This document shows, in pieces, positions 52,641-61,393 of a DNA stretch of 64,000 nucleotides (positions are counted from its first letter, which is position 1; each line of letters begins with the position of its first letter). The notes under the pieces were generated by a model. It was given only the letters and a program-made list of their open reading frames with translations. It searched no databases and was not told the origin of the DNA. The position numbers and the translations under genes are program-made. This stretch comes from Persicobacter psychrovividus (lineage in GTDB: Bacteria > Bacteroidota > Bacteroidia > Cytophagales > Cyclobacteriaceae), in the NCBI RefSeq assembly GCF_036492425.1, contig NZ_AP025292.1, forward strand, positions 620,001-684,000. The letters are read 5' to 3'.

Positions 52641-54026
52641 ATGTTAGAAGATAAAAGCTATTTGACCCCAAGAGAGATTGTCTCTGAATTGGATAAGTAT
52701 ATTATCGGACAGGCGGATGCAAAGCGCAACGTTGCTATTGCACTCAGAAATAGATGGCGAAGAATGAGCGTTCGCTCGGAGCTTCAAAAAGAAATTGTTC
52801 CCAATAATATTTTGATGATTGGTGCCACTGGTGTTGGTAAAACCGAAATTGCCCGCCGTCTGGCTAAAATTGCCCGTGCACCTTTTACCAAAGTGGAAGC
52901 CTCGAAATTTACAGAGGTGGGCTATGTCGGTCGTGATGTAGAAAGCATGGTTCGTGACCTGGTAGAACAGGCCGTGAATTTGGTGAAAAAAGAAAAGGAA
53001 GTAGGCGTAAAAGAACGTGCTACTGAAGCGGTAGAAAACATCATTCTTGATGCTTTGATTCCCCCAGTTTCTGGTGCAAAAAATGTAACGGTAGCTACTA
53101 CGGAAGAAGCACCAAAAAATGATGCAGAGCTGAATCAGCAGACCCGTGAGCATTTCCGTCAGAAAATAAAAAATGGAGAGATGGATGATCGCAAGATTGA
53201 AATCTCTGTAGCGCAGGCTTCGAGTGGTGGCATGGGCATGGTTGGCGGTGGAATGATGGACGAAACCTCCATGATTAACCTCCAGGAAATGCTGGGCAAC
53301 ATGATGCCGAAAAAGACCAAGAAGCGTAAAGTAACGATTGGTGAAGCGAAAAAATTGCTTTTCGATGAAGAAGCAAGCAAGCTGATCGATATGGATGAGG
53401 TTAAAGAGGAAGCGATCAGCCGTGCGGAGAATACAGGAATGATCTTCATTGATGAGATTGATAAAATCGCCAAAGCCTCGGGTCAAAATGGTGGTGCGGA
53501 TGTTAGCCGTGAGGGGGTTCAGCGTGACCTTCTTCCTATTGTGGAGGGCTCAAGCGTGACGACAAAATACGGGGTGGTGAATACCGAGCACGTATTGTTC
53601 ATTGCAGCAGGGGCTTTTCATGTTGCGAAACCTTCTGATTTAATTGCGGAGCTTCAGGGACGTTTCCCGATTCGTGTTGAATTGAAGGATTTGACAAAAG
53701 ACGATTTCTATCAGATCATCAAAGAGCCTAAGAATGCTTTGACCAAGCAGTATGAGGCGCTTTTTGATGCCGAGAAAGTGAAGCTGACGTTCAATGATGA
53801 GGCTTTGCATGAATTGGCACAAATCGCTTTTGATATTAATGCGGAAGTAGAGAACATTGGCGCACGTCGTTTACACACAGTGATGAGTCATTTACTGAAC
53901 GATTTCCTTTTTGATATTCCCGATGTAATTGGTGAGAACGCCCATGTGGTTGTTACCAAAGAATTGGTGCTGGAGAAGCTATCGGGTGCGGTAAAAAACA
54001 AAGACCTCTCTCATTTTATACTTTAA
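52641..54026 (+). CDS. hslU: ATPase subunit HslU (ClpY) of the HslUV protease
   Basis: This AAA+ unfoldase drives the HslV peptidase. It has TPREIVSELDKYIIGQADAKR at the start, Walker A GATGVGKTE, Walker B GMIFIDEIDKIA, the I-domain between about 110 and 220 with a Met/Gly-rich stretch (GGMGMVGGGMMDE), and the sensor and C-terminal region ending in LSHFIL. At 461 residues it is slightly longer than E. coli HslU. No hslV lies next to it, so the peptidase partner must be encoded elsewhere. Confidence 0.95.
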   Translation: MLEDKSYLTPREIVSELDKYIIGQADAKRNVAIALRNRWRRMSVRSELQKEIVPNNILMIGATGVGKTEIARRLAKIARAPFTKVEASKFTEVGYVGRDVESMVRDLVEQAVNLVKKEKEVGVKERATEAVENIILDALIPPVSGAKNVTVATTEEAPKNDAELNQQTREHFRQKIKNGEMDDRKIEISVAQASSGGMGMVGGGMMDETSMINLQEMLGNMMPKKTKKRKVTIGEAKKLLFDEEASKLIDMDEVKEEAISRAENTGMIFIDEIDKIAKASGQNGGADVSREGVQRDLLPIVEGSSVTTKYGVVNTEHVLFIAAGAFHVAKPSDLIAELQGRFPIRVELKDLTKDDFYQIIKEPKNALTKQYEALFDAEKVKLTFNDEALHELAQIAFDINAEVENIGARRLHTVMSHLLNDFLFDIPDVIGENAHVVVTKELVLEKLSGAVKNKDLSHFIL

Positions 54027-54049
54027 GAGCAGGTAAAATTATAATATTT

Positions 54050-54076
54050 AAAGGAGGGTTTTTCCCTCCTTTTTTA
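54050..54076 (+). terminator. Rho-independent terminator of hslU
   Basis: AAAGGAGGG / CCCTCCTTT is followed by a T-rich run, 24 bp after the stop. Confidence 0.85.
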
Positions 54077-54137
54077 TTTGCCTACAGTTGAGTATATTTT
54101 ATCATTCAAAGAAATTACAAACTTTAAAGCAACCACA

Positions 54138-54863
54138 ATGAACTATTATATTATTACGGGAAGTAGCAGAGGAATTGGTCGTGCTTTGGTGGATCAGCTT
54201 ACGAATGATCCTGAAAATGAAGTGATAGGTATTGCAAGAAGTTATCAGCAGGCAAAGAAAAATTATCACCATATTGAGTTTGATCTCGGTAATATTGAGG
54301 AGCTGAAATCACAGGTCAGTCATTTTTTTGAAACCGTAAAAGCTCCCAAGCGCGTGGTACTGATTAATAATGCAGGAACATTGGGGGAAATAGGACATGT
54401 AGGGAGCCTTTCGGCGGATGGGCTGGAGCAAGTGATGAACCTTAACGTGACCACGCCCACCATACTGATGAATGAATTTGTGCGACAGTTTTCTGGGGTT
54501 CAGGCCGAGAAAGTAATCCTGAACATCAGTTCTGGTGCAGGAAAATACCCTGTGGATGGCTGGTCGGCATATTGCGCTTCCAAGTCGGCACTTGACCTGT
54601 TCTCCAAAGTGGTGGCGGAAGAATGTATTTTGAATGAAAATGACATCAAGGTCTTTTCCGTAGCGCCAGGGGTGGTTGATACTGAAATGCAATCGCAGAT
54701 CAGGGAGGCGGCTCCAGAGCAATTCAGGACCAAAGGCAAGTTCGTGAAGCTGAAAGAAGAACAGATGCTCAGTGCTCCTGCGTCGGTAGCGCAAAAGCTG
54801 TTGGAGGTCATCAATTTTCCCGATCGCTTTTCGGAGGTGCTACTCGACGTCAGGAAGTTCTAA
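54138..54863 (+). CDS. Short-chain dehydrogenase/reductase
   Basis: This cytoplasmic NAD(P)-dependent oxidoreductase has 241 residues. The cofactor loop is TGSSRGIGRA near the start, followed by NNAG (VLINNAGTLGE), catalytic Ser in LNISSGAGKYP and YxxxK in YCASKSALD. The region SVAPGVVDTEMQSQI also fits the family. It resembles sepiapterin-reductase-like or benzil-reductase-like SDRs, but the substrate cannot be named. An in-frame start at 54078 would add 20 residues before the Rossmann fold and is unlikely. Its 3' end overlaps the convergent SixA-like gene by 24 bp. Confidence 0.9.
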   Translation: MNYYIITGSSRGIGRALVDQLTNDPENEVIGIARSYQQAKKNYHHIEFDLGNIEELKSQVSHFFETVKAPKRVVLINNAGTLGEIGHVGSLSADGLEQVMNLNVTTPTILMNEFVRQFSGVQAEKVILNISSGAGKYPVDGWSAYCASKSALDLFSKVVAEECILNENDIKVFSVAPGVVDTEMQSQIREAAPEQFRTKGKFVKLKEEQMLSAPASVAQKLLEVINFPDRFSEVLLDVRKF

Positions 54864-55379
54864 ACCAGGCGCCATCTCTTCAGTTGATTTCCTCGGGGCT
54901 TTCAGGTGTGTTATACGACCTTTAATTTGCCCATCGCTCAGTTCTTTCCAGCTGTTTACAGGGAATTCAATCTGGCAGTAGGCCGCTGTTGGGAAATGCT
55001 CAATATCGACATCCGTCAGGTGGCTGATTAATGCTGAGAGGTCAGGCTCATGCCCGATAAACATCAGCCGATTGTGCTGCGGATCAGTTTGTTCAATGGA
55101 TTTGAAATAATCTTTAATACGGCCATGAAACAGGTGCTCGTCCACCGAGATGTTTTTTTGTGACAGGTGCCATAAATCAACCATAATTGCACCCGTAGCG
55201 ACGGTTCGTGTTGCAGGGCTGCAAATCACCTTATCAGGGATCATTTTCAGCCTTTTGATTTCCAACCCTTGACTCATGGCATTTTTTTCTCCTCTTGAAT
55301 TAAGTGGTCGGTCGATATCGTCAAGTTCAGGGAAATCCCAGCTTGATTTTGCATGTCTTGTGATCAGGATATATTTCAT
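54840..55379 (-). CDS. sixA: SixA-like histidine phosphatase
   Basis: This is a 179-residue phosphatase of the histidine-phosphatase (phosphoglycerate-mutase-like) superfamily, possibly acting on phospho-histidine. The phospho-acceptor motif is TRHAKSSWD with His9, the second Arg is in VICSPATRTVATG, and the second His is in MFIGHEPDLSALISHL. The family name SixA is tentative. Its last 24 bp overlap the 3' end of the SDR gene on the other strand. Confidence 0.85.
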   Translation of the reverse strand: MKYILITRHAKSSWDFPELDDIDRPLNSRGEKNAMSQGLEIKRLKMIPDKVICSPATRTVATGAIMVDLWHLSQKNISVDEHLFHGRIKDYFKSIEQTDPQHNRLMFIGHEPDLSALISHLTDVDIEHFPTAAYCQIEFPVNSWKELSDGQIKGRITHLKAPRKSTEEMAPGLELPDVE

Positions 55380-55488
55380 ATTGTATGGAAGGGCTTATTA
55401 ACAATGTTGTTTCATAAATCGTCTATTGAGTATAAGCGCAGTTGATCAGATTAGTTTATTTAATTTTGTCCAGGCATTTACAGGAATC

Positions 55489-56145
55489 ATGGAAATGACA
55501 ATTCAGGCTTTAAAAAAATTAGTGAGGCAAGGAGAAGGTCAAGAGCTGGAGTTTAAGAAAAAAGCCAACCATCCAGAGAAGATCGTCAAGGAAGTCGTCG
55601 CTTTTGCCAATGCAAAAGGGGGGCGGTTACTGATTGGTGTGGATGATTTTGGCGGCCTTGCGGGTTGCCGTTACCCTGAAGAGGAAGCCTTTGTTTTGGA
55701 GCGTGCTTTCGATCAGATGATCTTTCCTGCCCTGCCGATGTACAAATCATACATTACGCTTGATAATGGGTTTACAGTGATTATTTACGATATCCCCGAA
55801 GGGGTGCAGAAACCTTACAAGGTTAAAACGGCAGAACATGCCAAGGTGTATATTCGGCAGCAAGACCGAAGTATTCAGGCGTCTGGGCCACTGAAAGAAA
55901 TCCTCAGGCGACGTGCCTATCCGAAGAATATTCAGTTTGAAGTCGGGCCGATCGAAAAGCAATTGTTGGTTGCCGTGGAGGAAAATAACAGCATTACTGT
56001 GGCGGAGCTTTCGGAATTGGCTTCCATTTCCAAAAAAATGGCCGCCAAACGTTTGATCACCCTCGTGTTGGCCAATGTGCTGGAGATTATCCCACAGGAA
56101 ACAGGCGACCTTTATGTGCTCAGCAATAAAGCGCACTCGGCATAA
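55489..56145 (+). CDS. AlbA_2-domain (Schlafen-like) ATP-binding protein
   Basis: This encodes 218 residues from the ATG at 55489; a TTG-started extension from 55426 is not convincing. The N-terminal AlbA_2 domain (about 5-125) has QELEFKKKAN, VAFANAKGGRLLIGVDDFG and YDIPEGVQKPYKV, typical of Schlafen-type DNA- or RNA-linked proteins. The C-terminal 70 residues look like a winged helix (VAVEENNSITVAELSELASI). This suggests a regulator, but the ligand and target are unknown. Confidence 0.85.
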   Translation: MEMTIQALKKLVRQGEGQELEFKKKANHPEKIVKEVVAFANAKGGRLLIGVDDFGGLAGCRYPEEEAFVLERAFDQMIFPALPMYKSYITLDNGFTVIIYDIPEGVQKPYKVKTAEHAKVYIRQQDRSIQASGPLKEILRRRAYPKNIQFEVGPIEKQLLVAVEENNSITVAELSELASISKKMAAKRLITLVLANVLEIIPQETGDLYVLSNKAHSA

Positions 56146-56178
56146 AAAAACCGTTGAGCTTGAAAAACGCAACGGTTA
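56143..56178 (-). terminator. Rho-independent terminator of the CBS-domain gene
   Basis: On the minus strand AACCGTTG / CAACGGTT forms a stem followed by seven T residues. It overlaps the AlbA_2 gene stop. Confidence 0.75.
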
Positions 56179-56201
56179 AATATAAAAGAACTTTACAATG
56201 G

Positions 56202-56657
56202 CTATTTCCACGAAGTGTGTTTCACTAAAAGAGCCGCTTTTAAAATATCCCTTCTACTGACCAACCCCAATAATTTCCCATTTTCAACGACAGGAAACCG
56301 CTTATAAGGCGAACGCAGGAACATCTGTGCAACATCTAAAAGGTCCATGTCAGGTGAAACAGTCGTGATCTCGGTGGTCATGTAATCCTTAACCATCGTG
56401 CCGCGAACAGGGTGATTGTTATAAGCACGGTCGAGGATCATTTTCAGAAAATCTTTTTCTGTAATTATGCCAATCATATGGCCACGGTCGTCTAACACAG
56501 GTGCACCACTGATTCTTTTTTCCAGCAAAAAGTCCATAGCGTCAAAAGCGTTTTCAATAGGGCTCAAGCTGACCAGTTGCTTGTTCATAAAGCGCGTTAC
56601 TTTCTCGTACTGATAACGGTTGTCAACTGGTTCCTTCCGTGCGGGTGTGAAGTTCAT
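56202..56657 (-). CDS. CBS-domain pair protein
   Basis: This is a 151-residue protein made essentially of two CBS motifs, the first about LVSLSPIENAFDAMDFLLEK and the second about VKDYMTTEITTVSPDMDLLD, each ending in an IGIITEKD- or LLGLVSRRD-like strand. CBS pairs bind adenosyl nucleotides and act as energy sensors; the partner is not visible. It ends with VKHTSWK. No other domain is fused. Confidence 0.88.
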   Translation of the reverse strand: MNFTPARKEPVDNRYQYEKVTRFMNKQLVSLSPIENAFDAMDFLLEKRISGAPVLDDRGHMIGIITEKDFLKMILDRAYNNHPVRGTMVKDYMTTEITTVSPDMDLLDVAQMFLRSPYKRFPVVENGKLLGLVSRRDILKAALLVKHTSWK

Positions 56658-56860
56658 AAGCTTTGAGTTTTAGTTTGATAATATAGAATATACAAAAAAT
56701 AAAGCTCATTATCAATGAGTTAGCGTTTGCGCAGGCGTGCTTTTACTGATAATTCAACCAAAAAGGCTAATCAATCACGCATTCGTATATTTTTTTATGG
56801 AATTTTTTTTCCAAACGTAAGGAAACCGCCATGATTATCAGACAAATTATATCAACATCA
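56658..56860. other. Intergenic region between CBS gene and tig promoter
   Basis: Together with 56861-57020 it forms a 363-bp gap between divergent genes. It is AT-rich and shows no coding frame; only the tig promoter is recognised. Confidence 0.4.
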
Positions 56861-56890
56861 TTGAGATTATCAATAAATTAATTACCTTTG
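56861..56890 (+). promoter_or_regulatory. Probable tig promoter
   Basis: A TTG box at 56861 and TACCTTTG at 56883-56890, separated by 19 bp, fit the Bacteroidota TTTG/TAnnTTTG promoter. It lies 130 bp before the tig start. Confidence 0.55.
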
Positions 56891-57020
56891 CACGACTAAA
56901 TCATTAAGTCATTCTTTGGATGACTTTTTTGGTGAAAGACAAATTATCACCCTCGCATGCAATTTGTTGTCATTCGGGGGTTTTTCAGTTAATTGGCAAC
57001 TCAATTAAAAGTATACTACT

Positions 57021-58361
57021 TTGGATATTACATTAGACAAAAGCTCGAACACGGAAGCCTCTATTTCCATCAAGTTGACAGAGGCGGACTACAGTGAGAA
57101 GGTTGATAAAAAAATCAAGCAGTACGCAAAGCAAGCTGACATCAAAGGTTTCCGTAAAGGAAAAGTGCCTGCAGGCGTAGTGCGTAGAATGTACGGAACT
57201 TCAATTCTTGTTGACGAGGTGAATCACCTTTTGTCGCACGCAGTAGAAGATTACATTCGTGACAACAAATTGCAAATCATTGGTCAGCCATTGCCTAACG
57301 TTGAGAACAACGCTAACATTGACTGGGAGACGCAGAAAGAATTTGAATTCTCGTACTCAATTGGTTTGGTGAACGATATCACTTATAGCACTGACTTGAC
57401 AATTGATACTTACTCAATCAATGTTGGTGAAGAGCAATTGAACGAAACAATCGAGAACTTGTTGAAAAACGGTGGCGAGCAGACTTCTCCTGAAGTAGCT
57501 GAAGAAACTGATAAAGTAACAGGTGACTTGGCAATCGAAGGCGAAGAAGAAGCAGTTCACGTAATGGTGGATATCGCTGAATTGGCAACAAAAACAGGTA
57601 AAGAAATCTTTATCGGTGCTAAAGCTGAAGATACAATTACTTTCGACATCCGTAAAGCTTACCGTTCAAACGAGAAAGTAGCGACTTTCTTGAACCGCGA
57701 GGAAGAAGAAGTAAAAGAAATTAAAGGCGACGTTACATTGACTGTTAAATCGATCTCTCGTATCGAAGAAGCAGAAATGAACCAAGCATTTTTCGACAAA
57801 ATCTTGGGTCCAGACAAAGTAACTTCTGAGGAGGAATTCCGTGCAGAGGTAGCTAAAGTGATGGGCGAAAACTACGATCAGCAAGTAGAAAACTACACTG
57901 CGCGCCAAATCCAAGACCAATTGGTAGAGAAAGCGGAGATGGAACTTCCTGAGACTTTCCTGAAACGTTGGTTGGTAGAAACGCAAGAAGGTTTGACTGC
58001 TGAGAAAGTAGAAGAAGATTTCGAGAACTACAAAAAAGAATTCAAATGGATGTTGTTGGCAGATAAAATCGCTGCTGATAACGAAATCCGTGTAGAAGAC
58101 GCAGACGTTAAAAAACGTGCTGGTGATATGTTCAAAGCGCAGTTCGGTGCTATGGGCGGCGGCGTTGATAACGAGCAGTTGGAAGAGATGTTGAAAGGTA
58201 TCGTTGACAACTACTTGAAAGAAAACAACGGCCAAAACTACATGAACATCTACAACCAAGTTCGTTTCGATCAGATCATCAAATTGGCGACTGAAAAAGC
58301 GACTTTGAATGAGCAAGATGTTACTTTCGAGGAGTTTACAAAAGCAGTTTCTGAAGCTTAA
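57021..58361 (+). CDS. tig: Trigger factor (ribosome-associated chaperone/PPIase)
   Basis: This folding chaperone binds the ribosome exit tunnel. The start is TTG at 57021 (MDITLDKSSNTEASISIKL), since no ATG lies nearby and the sequence fits the family start. The signature FRKGKVPAGVVRRMYG in the ribosome-binding domain is at about 45-60; the PPIase-like middle is degenerate, and the long C-terminal chaperone region runs to 446. Codon use is extremely TTG/GGT-rich and typical of highly expressed genes. It is followed by clpP and clpX, the classical tig-clpP-clpX order. Confidence 0.95.
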   Translation: MDITLDKSSNTEASISIKLTEADYSEKVDKKIKQYAKQADIKGFRKGKVPAGVVRRMYGTSILVDEVNHLLSHAVEDYIRDNKLQIIGQPLPNVENNANIDWETQKEFEFSYSIGLVNDITYSTDLTIDTYSINVGEEQLNETIENLLKNGGEQTSPEVAEETDKVTGDLAIEGEEEAVHVMVDIAELATKTGKEIFIGAKAEDTITFDIRKAYRSNEKVATFLNREEEEVKEIKGDVTLTVKSISRIEEAEMNQAFFDKILGPDKVTSEEEFRAEVAKVMGENYDQQVENYTARQIQDQLVEKAEMELPETFLKRWLVETQEGLTAEKVEEDFENYKKEFKWMLLADKIAADNEIRVEDADVKKRAGDMFKAQFGAMGGGVDNEQLEEMLKGIVDNYLKENNGQNYMNIYNQVRFDQIIKLATEKATLNEQDVTFEEFTKAVSEA

Positions 58362-58384
58362 TTCTCTTTGAATAATTATATTTA

Positions 58385-58416
58385 AGTCGGCACTTCTTCG
58401 GTGCCGACTTTTTTTA
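58385..58416 (+). terminator. Rho-independent terminator of tig
   Basis: The stem AAGTCGGCAC / GTGCCGACTT with a short loop is followed by seven T residues. Confidence 0.88.
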
Positions 58417-58518
58417 TACTTTGGCAAACGAATAGATAATTATATTCGTATTCAATGAAGTAATAATTATAAGTCAGCGTAAATAGCAAGCAGAGCTTCG
58501 GAAATTATAAGGTCCTTC

Positions 58519-58548
58519 TTTGTGATGGGGTCTTTTTTTTTATCTTTG
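58519..58548 (+). promoter_or_regulatory. Probable clpP promoter
   Basis: TTTG at 58519-58522 and TATCTTTG at 58541-58548 (18-bp spacer) fit the Bacteroidota consensus closely, ending 31 bp before the clpP start. This matches the terminator upstream, so clpP likely has its own transcript. A weak hairpin with a T run (58509-58540) overlaps it. Confidence 0.65.
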
Positions 58549-58579
58549 TTATTTACAACCTGAATTAACCTCCAACAAC

Positions 58580-59248
58580 ATGATGTTTGACAAAGACGAA
58601 TTCAGAAAATTTGCCACTAAGCACCAAGGCATCTCGAGTAGTCTGTATGACAGCTACGCCACTCACGTAGAAGGTATGACGCGCTCAGTAATTGAGGAAC
58701 GCCCTACGAATTTCCGTGAAATTGATGTATTTAGCCGCTTGATGATGGACCGTATTATCTTCTTGGGAACCCAAGTGGATGACCATATCGGAAACATCAT
58801 TACTGCACAGTTGCTATTCTTGGAATCAGTGGATCCAGGTAAAGATATTTTACTTTATGTAAACTCTCCTGGTGGTAGTGTTTATGCAGGTCTTGGAATC
58901 TACGATACCATGCAGTATGTACGCCCTGATGTGGCGACAATCTGTACTGGTTTGGCAGCTTCTATGGGCGCTGTTTTGTTAGCAGGTGGAGCCGCAGGCA
59001 AGCGCTCAGCACTTCCACATGCACGCATAATGATTCACCAGCCACTCGGTGGAGCTCAAGGACAGGCTTCCGATATTGAAATCACAGCCCGTCAGATTTT
59101 AACGTTGAAAAAAGAACTATACGACATTCTGGTACATCACTCAGGCAAATCCTTTGAAGAGGTGGAGCGTGATTCTGATCGTGATTACTGGATGAAAGCA
59201 GATGCTGCCAAGGAGTATGGTCTTATCGACGAAGTGTTAACGCGATAA
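58580..59248 (+). CDS. clpP: ATP-dependent Clp protease, proteolytic subunit
   Basis: This is the peptidase chamber of ClpXP in the cytoplasm. The catalytic triad is Ser128 (GLAASMGA), His153 (MIHQPLGG) and Asp202 (DSDRDYW). At 222 residues it has an N-terminal extension of about 25 residues compared with E. coli. The start may be either Met of the MMFDKDEF pair. It lies before clpX, separated by a hairpin, and behind tig. Confidence 0.97.
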   Translation: MMFDKDEFRKFATKHQGISSSLYDSYATHVEGMTRSVIEERPTNFREIDVFSRLMMDRIIFLGTQVDDHIGNIITAQLLFLESVDPGKDILLYVNSPGGSVYAGLGIYDTMQYVRPDVATICTGLAASMGAVLLAGGAAGKRSALPHARIMIHQPLGGAQGQASDIEITARQILTLKKELYDILVHHSGKSFEEVERDSDRDYWMKADAAKEYGLIDEVLTR

Positions 59249-59258
59249 GCGACCAATG

Positions 59259-59290
59259 GCATTCCGCATCTGGGATGCGGGATGCTTTTT
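59259..59290 (+). terminator. Hairpin with T run between clpP and clpX
   Basis: GCATTCCGCATC / GATGCGGGATGC (one G-T pair) followed by five T residues lies 11 bp after the clpP stop and 18 bp before clpX. It may be a partial terminator that lowers clpX relative to clpP, or mark a separate clpX promoter, which I did not find. Confidence 0.65.
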
Positions 59291-59307
59291 AAAAAATGTA
59301 GTTATAT

Positions 59308-60540
59308 ATGGCTCAGATTACTTGTTCGTTTTGTGGGAGACCCAAAAAAGATGTCGATTTAATGGTTTCGGGCATCAATGCTCACATTTGCAACTATTGT
59401 ATCGATCAGGCATCGCAGATCCTTCAGGAGGACTCGAAGCTGAAAAAAGATAAGAAATCTCCAAAATTCCAATTGAGCAAACCCGCTGAAATCAAGGAAT
59501 ATCTCGACCAGTATGTTGTTGGTCAGGATGATGCCAAGAAGGTACTTTCAGTAGCGGTTTACAATCACTATAAACGTCTGATGCAAGAGAAAGACGTGAA
59601 TGAAGAAGTGAAGATTGAGAAGTCCAATATTATTCTTGTAGGGGAGACGGGTACGGGTAAAACCTATTTGGCCAGAACCTTGGCAGAGATGCTTGAGGTC
59701 CCTTTCTGTATTGCCGATGCGACAGTACTTACAGAAGCAGGTTATGTTGGTGAAGATGTAGAGAGTATTTTGACCCGTTTGTTGCAGGCATCGAATTACG
59801 ATGTGGAGGCAGCAGAACGTGGTATTGTTTTTATTGATGAGCTGGATAAAATTGCCCGCAAGTCTGATAACCCATCAATCACCCGTGATGTAAGTGGTGA
59901 AGGTGTACAGCAGGCTTTGTTGAAGCTTTTGGAAGGAACATCAGTAAATGTTCCGCCGCAAGGTGGGCGTAAGCACCCAGATCAAAAGATGATTGCTGTA
60001 AACACAGAAAACATCCTTTTTGTATGTGGTGGTGCTTTTGATGGAATTAAAAAAGACATTGCCCGTCGTATGGATACCCGCCCTTTGGGCTTTGCTTCCA
60101 ATGACGAAAGCCTTGAAAAAGGAGAGGTGGATAAGGAAAACTTGTTGCAGTACATTACTGCACAGGATTTGAAAAGCTTTGGATTGATCCCGGAGTTGAT
60201 TGGTCGTTTGCCTGTATTGGCACATTTGAACCCATTGACGGAGGATATCCTGAAGATGATCCTTACCAAGCCTAAAAATGCTTTGACCAAACAATATTCC
60301 AAGCTTTTCAAAATGGAAGACATTAAGTTGACTTTCGAACCTGAGGCTTTGGATTATGTAGTTGCTAAAGCCCTTGAATTTAAATTGGGTGCACGTGGTT
60401 TACGCTCAATATGTGAGGCCATCTTAACGGATGCCATGTTTGAGTTGCCAGGCAAAGAGGTCGAGAAATTTGTGGTTACAAAGGAATATGCACAACAACA
60501 ATTTGAGAAGTCTAAATTTTCAAAGTTGCGTGTAGCCTAA
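59308..60540 (+). CDS. clpX: ATP-dependent Clp protease, ATPase subunit ClpX
   Basis: This AAA+ unfoldase feeds substrates to ClpP. The N-terminal zinc domain is Cys4 ([10 protein letters not shown] ... CNYCIDQA), followed by Walker A GETGTGKT and Walker [13 protein letters not shown]. The sensor and ClpP-contact regions run to the end. A C-terminal sequence ([20 protein letters not shown]) is typical. It has 410 residues and a clean terminator after it. Confidence 0.97.
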   Translation: MAQITCSFCGRPKKDVDLMVSGINAHICNYCIDQASQILQEDSKLKKDKKSPKFQLSKPAEIKEYLDQYVVGQDDAKKVLSVAVYNHYKRLMQEKDVNEEVKIEKSNIILVGETGTGKTYLARTLAEMLEVPFCIADATVLTEAGYVGEDVESILTRLLQASNYDVEAAERGIVFIDELDKIARKSDNPSITRDVSGEGVQQALLKLLEGTSVNVPPQGGRKHPDQKMIAVNTENILFVCGGAFDGIKKDIARRMDTRPLGFASNDESLEKGEVDKENLLQYITAQDLKSFGLIPELIGRLPVLAHLNPLTEDILKMILTKPKNALTKQYSKLFKMEDIKLTFEPEALDYVVAKALEFKLGARGLRSICEAILTDAMFELPGKEVEKFVVTKEYAQQQFEKSKFSKLRVA

Positions 60541-60556
60541 GCAGATAAAAGATACT

Positions 60557-60595
60557 AAAAAGCCCTCAGCGATTGATTTCGCTGAGGGCTTTTTA
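60557..60595 (+). terminator. Rho-independent terminator of clpX
   Basis: The stem AAAAAGCCCTCAGCG / CGCTGAGGGCTTTTT lies 16 bp after the stop. Confidence 0.88.
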
Positions 60596-60596
60596 C

Positions 60597-61393
60597 GTTT
60601 TGGTATTTATTGGTTCAGGCAAGATGCTTGAATCAGTGTAAGGTGTTATAGACCATGATTACCTTGTTGATAAAGATTGCCATGCTTATTTATTAATGAG
60701 CGTAAAAAATCTGGGGAAATCGGTGTAATCTGTGGACAAATAAACGCTAATACTTATCACGAGATTCCCTGTCGCGAGAGCCCCTCTTGTGATAGCGAAC
60801 CATGATGGAAAAGACAACTGCTTCAAATCCCCCACATTTTATTATCGGCGCGTTTCGAAGCTTATGTTTTGGTATTTATTGGTTCAAGCGAGATGCTTGA
60901 ATCAGTGTAAGGTGTTATAGACCATGATTACCCTGATGATAAAGATTGCCATGCTTATTTATTAATGAGTATAAAAAATCTGAGGAAATCGGTGTAATCT
61001 GTGGGTAAATAAACGCTAATCCCCCAATCCCTATCACGAGAGGGACTCTCGCGATAGAGGGAGGCTCATAATGGAAAAGACTACTCTTCAAATCCCCCAC
61101 ATTTTATTATTGGCGCGTTTCGAAGCTTATGTTTTGGTATTTATTGGTTCAAGCGAGAGGCTTGAATCGGTATAAGGTGTTATAGACCATGATTACCCTG
61201 ATGATAAAGATTGCCATGCTTATTTATTAATGAGCGTAAAAAATCTGTGGAAATCGGTGTAATCTGTGGGTAAATAAACGCTAATCCCCCAATCCCTATC
61301 ACGAGAGGGACTCTCGCGATAGAGGGAGGGTTATAATGGAAAAGACTATTGATTCAAATAGCCCCACATTTTGTTTGCGGCGCGTTCCGAAGC
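60597..61393. repeat. Three-unit tandem array derived from the lpxB 3' end
   Basis: Units at 60597-60865 (269 bp), 60866-61130 (265 bp) and 61131-61393 (263 bp) each begin GTTTTGGTATTTATTGGTTC and end with the minus-strand last codons of lpxB or a degraded copy (CCACATTTTATTAT.GGCGCG...CGAAGC). In the third unit this part is the real lpxB end; the others are copies. Each unit also carries the dispersed core repeat (AATCTGTGG... near 60726, 60995 and 61259) and units 2 and 3 a 25-nt palindrome at 61032-61056 and 61297-61321. No gene lies in 60541-61345. Confidence 0.85.

Noticed and set aside
60597-61393. Tandem units resembling a CRISPR array
   Set aside because: Units are about 265 bp with no short repeat-spacer pattern and no cas genes; they are duplicated lpxB tail sequence.
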